From: Moheibacter sediminis
GTDB taxonomy: Bacteria > Bacteroidota > Bacteroidia > Flavobacteriales > Weeksellaceae
DNA: 64,000 nucleotides
NCBI RefSeq assembly: GCF_900176425.1
Contig: NZ_FWXS01000003.1
Coordinates: 248,001-312,000 of the forward strand
Direction of reading: 5' to 3'
Positions 7,869 through 15,484 of this stretch are shown here, piece after piece. How positions within the stretch are numbered: position 1 is the stretch's first letter; each line of letters starts with the position of its first letter. Both the position numbers and the translations under genes were made by a program. The notes beneath the pieces were generated by a model that saw only the letters and a program-made list of their open reading frames with translations, had not been told where the DNA came from and ran no database searches.

Positions 7869-8687
7869 TCATCCCAACAAAACATCCAGCGACATCATCA
7901 CCACAAATCCTGCAACAAAACCTAAAGTAGCAATGTCGGTATTTCCGCTTTGCTGTGTTTCAGGAACGACTTCTTCAATCACCACATAAATCATCGCAGC
8001 TGCCGCAAATGCTAAAGCATAAGGTAAAATGGGTGTGAAAAATGTAACTGCAAGTGCACCCAAAACCCCAAATATAGGTTCTACAATTGCAGAGCCCTGC
8101 CCATACATAAAGCTTTTTCGGCGTGAAAGTCCCATTCTTCTAAGGGGCATCGCAACGGCAATTCCTTCAGGAAAATTCTGAATTCCGATTCCAATTGCCA
8201 AAGTAACTGCGCCTGCAATCGTAGCTTCAGGAATTCCGGCAGCTACGCCACCGAATAATACCCCGACCGCCAATCCTTCCGGTATATTGTGTAAGGTAAT
8301 TGCTAAAGTCAGTAAAGTAGTTCGCTGCCACGGTGTTTTCACACCTTCTGATTGTTTGAAATTGATGTGTAAATGGGGTAATAATTTGTCTAACCCAAAA
8401 AGAAACATCGCACCCATGATAAATCCAACCGCTACGGGGACGATTTTCATGAAACCTCCTCCCGTACTCATTTCTATTGCAGGCGCAAGCAAACTCCAGT
8501 AACTTGCTGCAATCATAACTCCGCCCGTGAAACCCAGCATTCCGTCCAGCAAAACACGGTTCATGTTTTTGAAAAAGAAAACAAATGAGGCGCCCAAAGC
8601 TGTCAATCCCCACGTAAAAAGTGTTGCATACAACGCTGCCAAAATAGGAGAAATACTTTCAAAATAATCAATCAGGCTTTGAAACAT
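7869..8687 (-). CDS. ZIP-family metal transporter
   Basis: A 272-residue ZIP (ZupT-like) permease that would import zinc or another divalent metal across the inner membrane. The two signature metal helices are clear: TLHNIPEGLAVGVLFGG (helix IV) and GIGIQNFPEGIAVAMPL (helix V), both holding the His/Asn-x-x-x-Glu metal ligands. About eight membrane segments are present. The promoter region carries a TATATTTG -7 element (8710 to 8703) with a palindrome just upstream, which suggests metal-dependent repression. It is divergent from the Crp/Fnr-type gene at 9032. Confidence 0.92.
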   Translation of the reverse strand: MFQSLIDYFESISPILAALYATLFTWGLTALGASFVFFFKNMNRVLLDGMLGFTGGVMIAASYWSLLAPAIEMSTGGGFMKIVPVAVGFIMGAMFLFGLDKLLPHLHINFKQSEGVKTPWQRTTLLTLAITLHNIPEGLAVGVLFGGVAAGIPEATIAGAVTLAIGIGIQNFPEGIAVAMPLRRMGLSRRKSFMYGQGSAIVEPIFGVLGALAVTFFTPILPYALAFAAAAMIYVVIEEVVPETQQSGNTDIATLGFVAGFVVMMSLDVLLG

Positions 8688-8702
8688 TTTTTTAATTTAA
8701 TA

Positions 8703-8733
8703 CAAATATATAAAATTGTTAGACAAATCTAAC
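8703..8733 (-). promoter_or_regulatory. ZIP transporter promoter with palindromic operator
   Basis: On the minus strand, TATATTTG runs from 8710 to 8703 (-7 element; start expected near 8699). Just upstream, 8718-8733 reads GTTAGACAAATCTAAC, a perfect 6-bp dyad around CAAA. The position between -7 and -33 is ideal for a repressor, and the shape resembles operators of DtxR/MntR-type metal regulators. The regulator's identity is inference. Confidence 0.55.
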
Positions 8734-8894
8734 TTTTATTTGATTTTTGAATTTTTTAATAAATTTCAATTTAATTCAAATTAAAACATAAAATACTCAA
8801 TTTATTATCTTGGGTTAATAAAATTCAAACTCGAAATCAAAAAGAGAAAAATTTCACAAAAATTGCTGTAATATCGCGGAACCAATTAAAAATA

Positions 8895-8954
8895 TAGGTT
8901 TGGTTTAGGTTAAGGTAGCTGCTCCGGCAGATTATTCTTCCGGGGCAGTTTTTA
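8895..8954 (+). ncRNA. Terminator-like hairpin without an upstream gene (leader or small RNA)
   Basis: Within the 344-base gap between the divergent ZIP and Crp-type genes, AGCTGCTCCGG (8917-8927) pairs with CCGGGGCAGTT (8940-8950), then T-rich sequence to 8953. The plus strand has no coding region upstream of it. A -7-like TAGGTTTG lies at 8895-8902, so a very short RNA or an attenuator for the gene at 9032 is possible. Nothing else was seen in the gap apart from the ZIP promoter. Confidence 0.45.
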
Positions 8955-9031
8955 AAATAACCAATCTCCATCTTATGAATAACTAGCAGCTATTAAGAAT
9001 ATTAATTTTAATACTTACTTGCTAAACTAGA

Positions 9032-9616
9032 ATGGATACCAATTATTTTTCAAAATCATTTTTTGAAACACAGGATTTTTTAAGTGATGATGATCGAAAA
9101 AAATTACTTGAACTCACTACACTCAAAAGATACCCTGCCAATACGATTATCTTAAAATCAGGTGAATTTACAAATGATGTCGGTGTCGTTATGGAAGGGC
9201 TTATACGCGTATACGGTCTCAATGACAAGTCGGTTCATTTTGTAACCGATGGTCAGGTTTTTGGTTCCATGGATACGCTGGTTCTGAAAAAACCTTCACG
9301 TTATAACTATGAAACACTGGAAGATACGGTAATGTTTGTATTGAATTATGAAGAACTGGAAGCATCTACGCAGAAATATCCCAATATCGGTTTGCTGCTT
9401 CTAAACTATTGGAAACAAACGGCAATGAATATTTTTAAGAATTTAAATTCATTTATTAAATATTCTCCCGAAGAGCGTTATGAGCATTTGATAAAGAAAC
9501 AACCTCATCTGGTTTTGCGCGTGAAAAGCAAATACCTCGCTTCTTATCTTGGAATTCATCCCGTTTCGCTGAGCCGTCTCAAAAGCAGATTTCTGAAAAA
9601 TTCTGATGATGAATAA
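9032..9616 (+). CDS. Crp/Fnr-family transcriptional regulator
   Basis: A 194-residue protein with an N-terminal cyclic-nucleotide-binding beta-roll (about residues 10-120; TIILKSGEFTNDVGVVMEG) and a C-terminal winged helix containing KSKYLASYLGIHPVSLSRLK (recognition helix, about 165-184). It is of the short Bacteroidota type in which the ligand is usually unknown. The canonical cAMP-binding Arg-Ser pair is not evident. It is monocistronic, with a 340-base upstream region that contains a terminator-like hairpin. Its targets are unknown. Confidence 0.9.
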   Translation: MDTNYFSKSFFETQDFLSDDDRKKLLELTTLKRYPANTIILKSGEFTNDVGVVMEGLIRVYGLNDKSVHFVTDGQVFGSMDTLVLKKPSRYNYETLEDTVMFVLNYEELEASTQKYPNIGLLLLNYWKQTAMNIFKNLNSFIKYSPEERYEHLIKKQPHLVLRVKSKYLASYLGIHPVSLSRLKSRFLKNSDDE

Positions 9617-9698
9617 TTTAAGTTGAATTCAATTTTAATTTTTGGAAAAATTTGTTTTAAACCTAATTTTAAATTCATCTCGGATTAGAAAATTTATG

Positions 9699-9706
9699 TA
9701 GGTTTG
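9699..9706 (+). promoter_or_regulatory. -7 element of the nucleoside phosphorylase gene
   Basis: TAGGTTTG at 9699-9706 matches TAnnTTTG; no good -33 box was found. A start near 9710 would place the ATG at 9725, not those at 9704/9707, inside the transcript. Confidence 0.45.
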
Positions 9707-9724
9707 ATGTTTGAAATTGATTTT

Positions 9725-10597
9725 ATGAGCAAAGCAGCATCTGAACTTATCTTGAATCCTGACGGAAGTATTTACCATTGTAACATCCGCCCGGAACATC
9801 TGGCAGATTTGGTAATCACTGTAGGTGACCCGGACCGCGTGGAAAAAGTTTCTCAATATTTTGATTCGATTGAATTCCAAACACGCAAAAGAGAAATCGT
9901 AACACATACCGGAAGCTTGAATGGCAAAAGGATTACGGTAATTTCGACCGGAATGGGAACGGATAATATCGATATTGTTTTAAGTGAACTGGACGCTGTT
10001 GCCAACATCAATTTAGAAACGGGAGAATTAAATCCAATCCAAAAAGAACTACAATTTGTAAGATTGGGAACTTCTGGGGCTTTACAGAAAGAAATTCCTG
10101 TAGACAGTTTTGTTTTGAGTTCGCACGGATTAGGCATGGATGGTTTACTTCATTTTTATGAGGATTCTTTGATGGTACGTGACCTGGACATGGAAGAAGC
10201 TTTTTATGACCATTCAGAATGGGATGATTCGAAGCCTGTCCCTTATGTAGTAAAAGGTTCTACTGATTTGTTGGAATTATTGTCATCAGACCAGACAAGT
10301 TTGGGGATCACGGCAACTGCCTGCGGATTTTACGGACCGCAGGGAAGGAAATTACGTTTAGTTCCTTCTCCTGAAAATATCAATGATGTTTTGGCTAATT
10401 TTGAATTCAATGGGCATAAAATCACCAATTTCGAGATGGAGACTTCGGCTATTTACGGTTTGTCAAAAATGCTCGGACATGAAGCGCTTTCATTGAATTG
10501 TATCGTTGCCAATCGTGCCTTGGGAGAATTTAGCAAAGATTCTTACAAGAGCATCGACAAGATGATCCAATATGCTTTGGAGAAGTTGACGAATTAA
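9725..10597 (+). CDS. Nucleoside phosphorylase (uridine phosphorylase-like)
   Basis: A 290-residue PNP_UDP_1 family enzyme expected to cleave nucleosides with phosphate, giving a base and ribose-1-phosphate for salvage. Visible features are the phosphate-binding segment VGDPDRVEKVSQ, the STGMGTDNIDIVLSELDA core, RLGTSGALQ, and the ribose/base site ITNFEMETSAIYGLSKMLGH (Glu-Met-Glu). I chose the ATG at 9725 (MSKAASELILNPDG) because a TAGGTTTG -7 element overlaps the earlier candidates. The last 4 bases overlap the convergent DUF4286 gene. Confidence 0.88.
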   Translation: MSKAASELILNPDGSIYHCNIRPEHLADLVITVGDPDRVEKVSQYFDSIEFQTRKREIVTHTGSLNGKRITVISTGMGTDNIDIVLSELDAVANINLETGELNPIQKELQFVRLGTSGALQKEIPVDSFVLSSHGLGMDGLLHFYEDSLMVRDLDMEEAFYDHSEWDDSKPVPYVVKGSTDLLELLSSDQTSLGITATACGFYGPQGRKLRLVPSPENINDVLANFEFNGHKITNFEMETSAIYGLSKMLGHEALSLNCIVANRALGEFSKDSYKSIDKMIQYALEKLTN

Positions 10598-10920
10598 CTC
10601 AAAACGGAATAAAAATCCTCTATAATGTCAAGTTCCGTGCGAAATGCAAGCATCTTGTCTGCGAACTTTTCAAGAGACTTTTGTTGCAGCATGGGTGCGA
10701 AATTGTCCTGATAATCCTGTAAATCTTCTTTTGAGTGGCAAACGTATTGTGCTGAATAATTTTGACTTCCGTCTTCTTTGTGGGAAGTAAGTTTAGAAAA
10801 TCTGCATGAGATGAATTTACCTGTATTCATGACTTCGGGAATATGCGTTTTGCGCATCCAATGGAGCCATTCTGTTTCTATTTTTTCGTCTATGTTGATG
10901 GTTACGTTGTAAATGATCAT
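10594..10920 (-). CDS. DUF4286 family protein
   Basis: A 108-residue cytosolic protein of the DUF4286 family, which is widespread and uncharacterised in Bacteroidota. It starts MIIYNVTINIDEKIETEW and has the HIPEVMNTGKF segment. The fold is probably a ferredoxin-like alpha/beta barrel half (ABM-like). It is convergent with the nucleoside phosphorylase gene, whose stop codon it overlaps by 4 bases. Confidence 0.85.
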   Translation of the reverse strand: MIIYNVTINIDEKIETEWLHWMRKTHIPEVMNTGKFISCRFSKLTSHKEDGSQNYSAQYVCHSKEDLQDYQDNFAPMLQQKSLEKFADKMLAFRTELDIIEDFYSVLS

Positions 10921-11245
10921 TTGAAATCTATTTCTGAAACGAAGATAAAGGATTTAATTTAAAAACTTGAAGATTGGGAAATTTCAAAATCTAAAACTGT
11001 ATTTTTAAAATAAGAAAATGGGTCGTGCCGGAATGCTTTTCTAATGCAGGTTTCAGAGATTATTTAGAATGATTGTGCGTTAGCCAACGCGAGTGAAGGA
11101 AATGACAATATAAGTGAAGAACTTACCTAGGCGAGTAAAGAAGCTGCCATCGTGAGTGCAGGGAATGACATGGCTAGTGCAGGAGTAGCTAAGAGGATTG
11201 TAGAATTACTTAGTGGAGTGCGTATTAAACTCTGATAGTTTAATT
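10921..11245. other. Intergenic region with degenerate repeats
   Basis: No gene was seen. The segment 11030-11215 contains degenerate direct repeats, best seen as GCGAGTGAAGGAAATGACA (11089-11107) and GTGAGTGCAGGGAATGACA (11152-11170), with partial units near 11131 and 11174. Read on the minus strand these begin TGTCATT and look related to the dispersed repeats near 22690, 26885 and 60319. Confidence 0.5.
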
Positions 11246-11276
11246 TATATTTGTGCTATCAACCTTAAAAATAATC

Positions 11277-11849
11277 ATGAAACAAATAATTGTTTTAATA
11301 TTTTCATTGAGTATTTTATTTTTCTGCAATTGCAAAGGACAAGAAAAAGAAAAATCTTTAAAAATTACTGATTTTGAATTTAATTTGATATTCGGATCGA
11401 ATGCTAATTATCCCAAAAACACTTATTGTTTACTGGGTTCAGGTTTTTTTAGACCGCCCAGTGCAGAGAATACTAAGAGTTTAATAAGTGAATGGTTAAA
11501 AAAGCACCCAGATGCTATAGTCGTTTCGGTATCTTCTTTTGGACCTGTAGATGTTGATGAGCCTGAATCTAAAATTGTTTATAGTTGGGTAATTGATAAG
11601 CAAGATACATTGAACAATTATTTAATCAGAAATGGTAGTTTTCCAGGTGGAACCATGATGAGACCAAAAACTTGGGATGAAATGGAAAAATGGCAAAAGG
11701 AATTGTATGAGGATAGTGATGAAAAATCTGATGTAGAAGTTTATATCGATCACAAAACGTATGATAATTTCATAGAACAAATAAAAAGTGCTGAGCTATA
11801 CGCAAGGAAAAATAAGGTTAGAATCTGGAAAAATGAGGGAGATGAATAG
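11277..11849 (+). CDS. Lipoprotein of unknown function
   Basis: A 190-residue protein with a lipoprotein signal (MKQIIVLIFSLSILFFCNC; the acylated Cys is the one at about residue 17 or 19). I do not recognise the mature part, which has a conserved-looking GSGFFRPPSAENTKSLISEW segment and a basic C-terminus (ELYARKNKVRIWKN). The ATG at 11277 is preferred because TATATTTG at 11246-11253 acts as a -7 element and would overlap the earlier TTG at 11253. It stands 18 bases before the CrtA-like gene. Confidence 0.72.
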   Translation: MKQIIVLIFSLSILFFCNCKGQEKEKSLKITDFEFNLIFGSNANYPKNTYCLLGSGFFRPPSAENTKSLISEWLKKHPDAIVVSVSSFGPVDVDEPESKIVYSWVIDKQDTLNNYLIRNGSFPGGTMMRPKTWDEMEKWQKELYEDSDEKSDVEVYIDHKTYDNFIEQIKSAELYARKNKVRIWKNEGDE

Positions 11850-11867
11850 CAATGTAAGAATTAATTC

Positions 11868-12578
11868 ATGAGTGTATTTACTTTTCATCTTGCCACCACA
11901 ACATTTACTTCCGGGTTAAAGGGAATTATAAATCCAACTGTTCTAAAAAATATTCCTGGATTGTTGCATGCTGAATGCATGACTACTATGACATTGGGGG
12001 CTCCACTATTTTCCCAATCACGAATATTGATCGGGGAATTGGCTGTGTTTGCGCAATGGGAAAATGAAGAAGCAATAGATAATTTTTTAGAGAATGATAA
12101 GTTTGGGAAAATGCTGGCAACGGGTTGGCATACGCGTTTATTGTTTTTGCGTCAATGGGGAACAATAAGTGGATTTGAAATGCCTGAAGAAGTCGATGAA
12201 TTGAATGATGCGGATGCTCCTGTGGTTGCATTTACCCTTGCACGCATGAGGCTTTTGCAGGTTCCGAGATTTATTCATTGGGGCAGACCTGTTGAAAAAT
12301 TGGTGCGTGACCATCCCGGAATTACGTTGGCGTTGGCTGCTATCCGATTTCCGAATACTGTTTCAACTTTTTCAGTTTGGAAATCTCAAAAGGAAATGAC
12401 AGATATGGTTCATGGTCACAGTGCTGTTGAGAAGCCGCAACGTCATGCACAAGCAATGAAAGAACGAGACAGGAAAGACTTTCACTATGAATTTACGACT
12501 CTGCGTTTCAAACCGGTTGCGGAATATGGTGTGTGGAAAGGTCGTAGTCACATTATCCCAAATCTAAATTCTAAATAA
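11868..12578 (+). CDS. Spheroidene monooxygenase (CrtA)-like protein
   Basis: A 236-residue protein with the overall pattern of the CrtA/spheroidene monooxygenase-like family: an N-terminal half with AVFAQWENEEAIDNFLEN, and a C-terminal half with FSVWKSQKEMTDMVHGHSAV and EYGVWKGRSHI. CrtA adds keto groups to acyclic carotenoids, but no other carotenoid genes are nearby, so the substrate is open. It ends with TAA directly followed by the ATG of the next gene, indicating tight coupling. I recognise the family only moderately well. Confidence 0.55.
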   Translation: MSVFTFHLATTTFTSGLKGIINPTVLKNIPGLLHAECMTTMTLGAPLFSQSRILIGELAVFAQWENEEAIDNFLENDKFGKMLATGWHTRLLFLRQWGTISGFEMPEEVDELNDADAPVVAFTLARMRLLQVPRFIHWGRPVEKLVRDHPGITLALAAIRFPNTVSTFSVWKSQKEMTDMVHGHSAVEKPQRHAQAMKERDRKDFHYEFTTLRFKPVAEYGVWKGRSHIIPNLNSK

Positions 12579-13445
12579 ATGAAATTGGCTTCTCCCAAGC
12601 AAAATTTTCAGGATTGGTTTACGCAGCAATGGGCTATCTTTTGGGGCAAGGAAATAGAGTCGAATGATGTTCCTTGGCTGATGGGGGCATTTGGGAAACC
12701 CGGAGCAAAAGCCGATGATTTCATACATGAAATTGCGAAAGACAAAGTTTTGGAAATTGAAAGAAATACTGCATCAAACGGACTTTTGGCATCTATTCAA
12801 GATTTGAATTTTTCAAGTGAAGAATATAACCGTCTTTCCAAAAATGTTGTGGATTTCTACGAAAAAACTGCGGACTATGAATTGAGTTTTGCTGTAAAAT
12901 GGAATCCTTTTTTTAAGTTTTTTGGGAAATTGATTAATTATTTATTCAGCAATAGAATTAATCAACTTAATGTACCAACTAATAATTTTGAAAGTTCAAA
13001 TCAAATCAAGAGTGAAATCATCCGACTCGTAAATCCTGAATCTAAGGAGGTAAAATATACTGTTTGGTACCGAACTTTTGAATCGACTCAGCAGGTTTTA
13101 TATTCAGGTATTTATTCTACTTGTGAACTTCCTTCGGGGAAAACCTGTATCAAAGCCGTGTTTCCCTTGCCCAATGGAAACGCTACGGTCATCATGACGC
13201 CGAGTGTAGGTGTAAACGGGGAACTGCTTTTGATTTCATCGGGGAAAAAGTTTGGTGATGCGGGTTTTTATTTTTTGCTCAATGATTCTAAGGGTAGATT
13301 TTGGTCTCAATACATCCGTTCTTTTCAGGATCGCTTAATTGTGAGTTCTGTGGGTGAAAAGTTGGTGGCAACGCAAAAGTTGACGCTTTGGAATTTGAGG
13401 GTTTTGGAGTTTCAATATGAAATTAAGAGAAAAGGGGAAGATTGA
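12579..13445 (+). CDS. Hypothetical protein coupled to the CrtA-like gene
   Basis: A 288-residue protein with no signal peptide and no family that I recognise. Its N-terminus is Trp-rich (NFQDWFTQQWAIFWGKE), there is a hydrophobic segment around residues 107-122 (FFKFFGKLINYLF), and the C-terminal half is beta-rich with GNATVIMTPSVGVNGELLL. The ATG directly abuts the stop of the CrtA-like gene, so the two are surely translated together. Confidence 0.7.
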   Translation: MKLASPKQNFQDWFTQQWAIFWGKEIESNDVPWLMGAFGKPGAKADDFIHEIAKDKVLEIERNTASNGLLASIQDLNFSSEEYNRLSKNVVDFYEKTADYELSFAVKWNPFFKFFGKLINYLFSNRINQLNVPTNNFESSNQIKSEIIRLVNPESKEVKYTVWYRTFESTQQVLYSGIYSTCELPSGKTCIKAVFPLPNGNATVIMTPSVGVNGELLLISSGKKFGDAGFYFLLNDSKGRFWSQYIRSFQDRLIVSSVGEKLVATQKLTLWNLRVLEFQYEIKRKGED

Positions 13446-13471
13446 TTCTACTTTCTTATAAATCAAACCAA

Positions 13472-13503
13472 TTTGTAATTCTAAATCCAAATACGTATTT
13501 TTG
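13472..13503 (+). promoter_or_regulatory. Promoter of the DUF6364-PIN operon (TTTG-N20-TATTTTTG)
   Basis: TTTG at 13472-13475 and TATTTTTG at 13496-13503 are 20 bases apart. The antitoxin ATG follows at 13521. Confidence 0.7.
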
Positions 13504-13520
13504 AAAATAAAACACGTATA

Positions 13521-13763
13521 ATGACAACTAAACTTACATTGACTGTCGAGAAATCTGTTATTGAACGGGCAAAGTCTTATGCAAAAAGTACCGGACGAAG
13601 TTTGTCTGAATTGATAGAGAATTATTTGGAGACGATTACCCGTGAAAATGGAGACCACGAACTTTCTCCAAGATTAAAAAAAATTGTCGGCGCAGTAAAT
13701 CTTCCTGCAGATTTTGATGAAGAAACTGAATTGAGATCTGCTATGGAAAAGAAACATCTATGA
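13521..13763 (+). CDS. DUF6364 family antitoxin
   Basis: An 80-residue protein of the DUF6364 (ribbon-helix-helix-like) antitoxin family. The N-terminal TKLTLTVEKSVIERAKSYA strand-helix is followed by TGRSLSELIENYL, the typical DNA-binding RHH layout; the acidic C-terminus (ADFDEETELRSAMEKK) is the likely toxin-binding tail. It overlaps the PIN gene by 4 bases and has its own promoter, so it probably autoregulates the pair. Confidence 0.85.
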   Translation: MTTKLTLTVEKSVIERAKSYAKSTGRSLSELIENYLETITRENGDHELSPRLKKIVGAVNLPADFDEETELRSAMEKKHL

Positions 13764-14173
13764 AAAAAGTATTTCTTGACACGAACATAATTGTCGATTT
13801 AATTGCAGACAGAAAGCCTTTCAGTAAATATGCAATTGAAATATTTCAACTGGCGGAAGAAAATAAATTGCAGATTTTCACTTCCTCACATTCTATTGCA
13901 ACTACACATTATTTACTTAAAAAATATCTGGACGAAAAATCGCTTCGTGAGGTTTTGTATAATCTGCTTGATTTTATAACAATTATTGTTGTTGATACCG
14001 ATATAATCAAGAAAGGTCTTCGTTCCAATTACAAAGATTTTGAAGATGCTATCCAAATCTTGTGCGCTTCGTCTATTGAAAACATCAATTGTATCATTAC
14101 TCGTAACGGAAAGGATTTTAAAGGAAGTGAAATTCCGGTTCTAAGTCCGGACGAGTTTTTTTTGAATTTGTAG
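13760..14173 (+). CDS. PIN-domain toxin (VapC-like RNase)
   Basis: A 137-residue PIN-domain protein. The acidic metal-binding residues expected for a ribonuclease are visible: D7 in KVFLDTNIIVDL, an acidic residue in the centre, and DFEDAIQILCA with a downstream RNGKDFKGSEIPVLSP. Together with the 4-base-overlapping DUF6364 gene it forms a type II toxin-antitoxin pair; the toxin would cleave RNA when the antitoxin is lost. The unit lies immediately upstream of the retron-like system. Confidence 0.87.
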   Translation: MKKVFLDTNIIVDLIADRKPFSKYAIEIFQLAEENKLQIFTSSHSIATTHYLLKKYLDEKSLREVLYNLLDFITIIVVDTDIIKKGLRSNYKDFEDAIQILCASSIENINCIITRNGKDFKGSEIPVLSPDEFFLNL

Positions 14174-14266
14174 GTTTTTATGACTTGATTACAATCAGAT
14201 AAATAATTTAAATATTTTTACTTAATCACATATAAGCATTTAAGTTCCATTTTTAGTAATTTCATC

Positions 14267-14274
14267 TATATTTG
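14267..14274 (+). promoter_or_regulatory. -7 element of the retron-like operon
   Basis: TATATTTG at 14267-14274 matches TAnnTTTG; no clear -33 TTG at the right distance. The ATG of the first gene lies at 14309. Confidence 0.5.
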
Positions 14275-14308
14275 TGTAACTGTAATACTTGAAAAGCACA
14301 ATACTAGA

Positions 14309-15166
14309 ATGAGTAGTGAAAAATCAATATCTTATTTAATTGAACTTGATAAGATTTTTGAAGAAAAAAAATGGAAAGAAAAAGAAAATTATACTGATGT
14401 ATTCGAAGCATTGTCAAATTTTTCGAATATAGTATTTGAAAATGATGAGGAATATAATTTATTTCTTGAACTTTTAGAAAGATTTCATTGGATATCATTA
14501 AATGATTATTATAACGCTTGTAGACAGTTATTAATCGATTTGATTACAGAACTCAACACAAATAATCAAAATATTTATATTTTTCCAATAATTACAAAAG
14601 TCCAACAATCGAAAGTCAAAAGTGGAAATTTTATTGCATATCTAATAAAATCTTTGATACCAACCATCCCAAATAGTGATGTATATAAATTCGAAGATAT
14701 TAATGCTTTTTCCCAAATACCTAACATTAGATTTAGGAAATCAGATATTTTACTCTTAGTTGATGATTTTATAGGTAGCGGTGAGACATTGGAAAATTGT
14801 ATAAAAGATATTGGAACTACTAATAAGAATATTGGAGATAAAATTAGAATATTAACAATTGCTATTCGGATGGATACTCATGAGAGATTGTCGAAAAAAT
14901 ATAAAATTTATAAAAATATAGAAGTCTTAAAAGGAATATCAGATTATAATACTGGAGATGATGTTTTGGATAAAAAAAATGTAATGAGAAACATTGAAAA
15001 AAGAATTTTCACATCAATTGACGAATATTCGTTAGGTTTCAAGGAATCTGAAAGCTTAATTACATTATTGAGAACTCCTGACAATACTTTTCCCATATTT
15101 TGGAGCAATTATAAAAAACAAATAAATTTAAGACCACCTTTTCCAAGACAGTATGAAAAAATTTAA
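14309..15166 (+). CDS. PRTase-like retron-associated protein (probable effector)
   Basis: A 285-residue protein with a phosphoribosyltransferase-like core. The diagnostic PRPP-loop motif is DILLLVDDFIGSGETLENC (146-164, with VDDFIGSGET at 151-160), preceded by KVQQSKVKSGNFIAYLI (97-113). The N-terminal 80 residues are helical and acidic. There is no signal peptide or membrane span. Downstream come a small protein, a structured non-coding segment and a reverse transcriptase, so this is most likely the effector or nucleotide-processing part of a retron system. PRTase-like partners are known in retrons; substrate and action are not established. The region is AT-rich. Confidence 0.8.
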   Translation: MSSEKSISYLIELDKIFEEKKWKEKENYTDVFEALSNFSNIVFENDEEYNLFLELLERFHWISLNDYYNACRQLLIDLITELNTNNQNIYIFPIITKVQQSKVKSGNFIAYLIKSLIPTIPNSDVYKFEDINAFSQIPNIRFRKSDILLLVDDFIGSGETLENCIKDIGTTNKNIGDKIRILTIAIRMDTHERLSKKYKIYKNIEVLKGISDYNTGDDVLDKKNVMRNIEKRIFTSIDEYSLGFKESESLITLLRTPDNTFPIFWSNYKKQINLRPPFPRQYEKI

Positions 15167-15479
15167 TAATAATGAATTATATCAATTATTACATATAATT
15201 TGTAATAATGGCAATATTCGAAGACTAGTTAGGGAAGACATAACTTTTATTGAAGTTATTGATAATATTAAAGAATTAACGTTAAAAGGAATACTAAATT
15301 ATCAAGATGCAAAATTATCTTTAACAAAAGACGGTCTAAAACTTTTTGATGAATTATCAGCGAAATACAAAAATATAGATAAAGATAAATGGATTGAGAA
15401 AGAGGAGAAATCAAGATTGGAACATAAAATTGAAATAGATTTTATATATTTACCTGACCAAAATAAATTATATTTTTAA
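15153..15479 (+). CDS. Small winged-helix-like retron accessory protein
   Basis: A 108-residue protein overlapping the PRTase-like gene by 14 bases. The first 75 residues look like a small winged-helix: helix LYQLLHIICNNG, VREDITFIEVIDNIKELTLKG, then LNYQDAKLSLTKDGLKLFDEL, which has the strand-wing pattern of PadR/MarR-like folds. A charged C-terminal tail (KWIEKEEKSRLEHKIEIDF) follows. A DNA-binding or adaptor role linking effector, msDNA and RT is inferred from position and predicted fold. Confidence 0.65.
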   Translation: MKKFNNNELYQLLHIICNNGNIRRLVREDITFIEVIDNIKELTLKGILNYQDAKLSLTKDGLKLFDELSAKYKNIDKDKWIEKEEKSRLEHKIEIDFIYLPDQNKLYF

Positions 15480-15484
15480 TATAA

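Noticed and set aside
9704-9724. Earlier start codons of the nucleoside phosphorylase gene
   Set aside because: They overlap or touch the TAGGTTTG -7 element; MSKAASELI at 9725 is the natural start.
11253-11276. Upstream TTG start of the lipoprotein gene
   Set aside because: The G of the TTG is the last base of a TATATTTG -7 element, and the signal peptide begins properly at the ATG at 11277.
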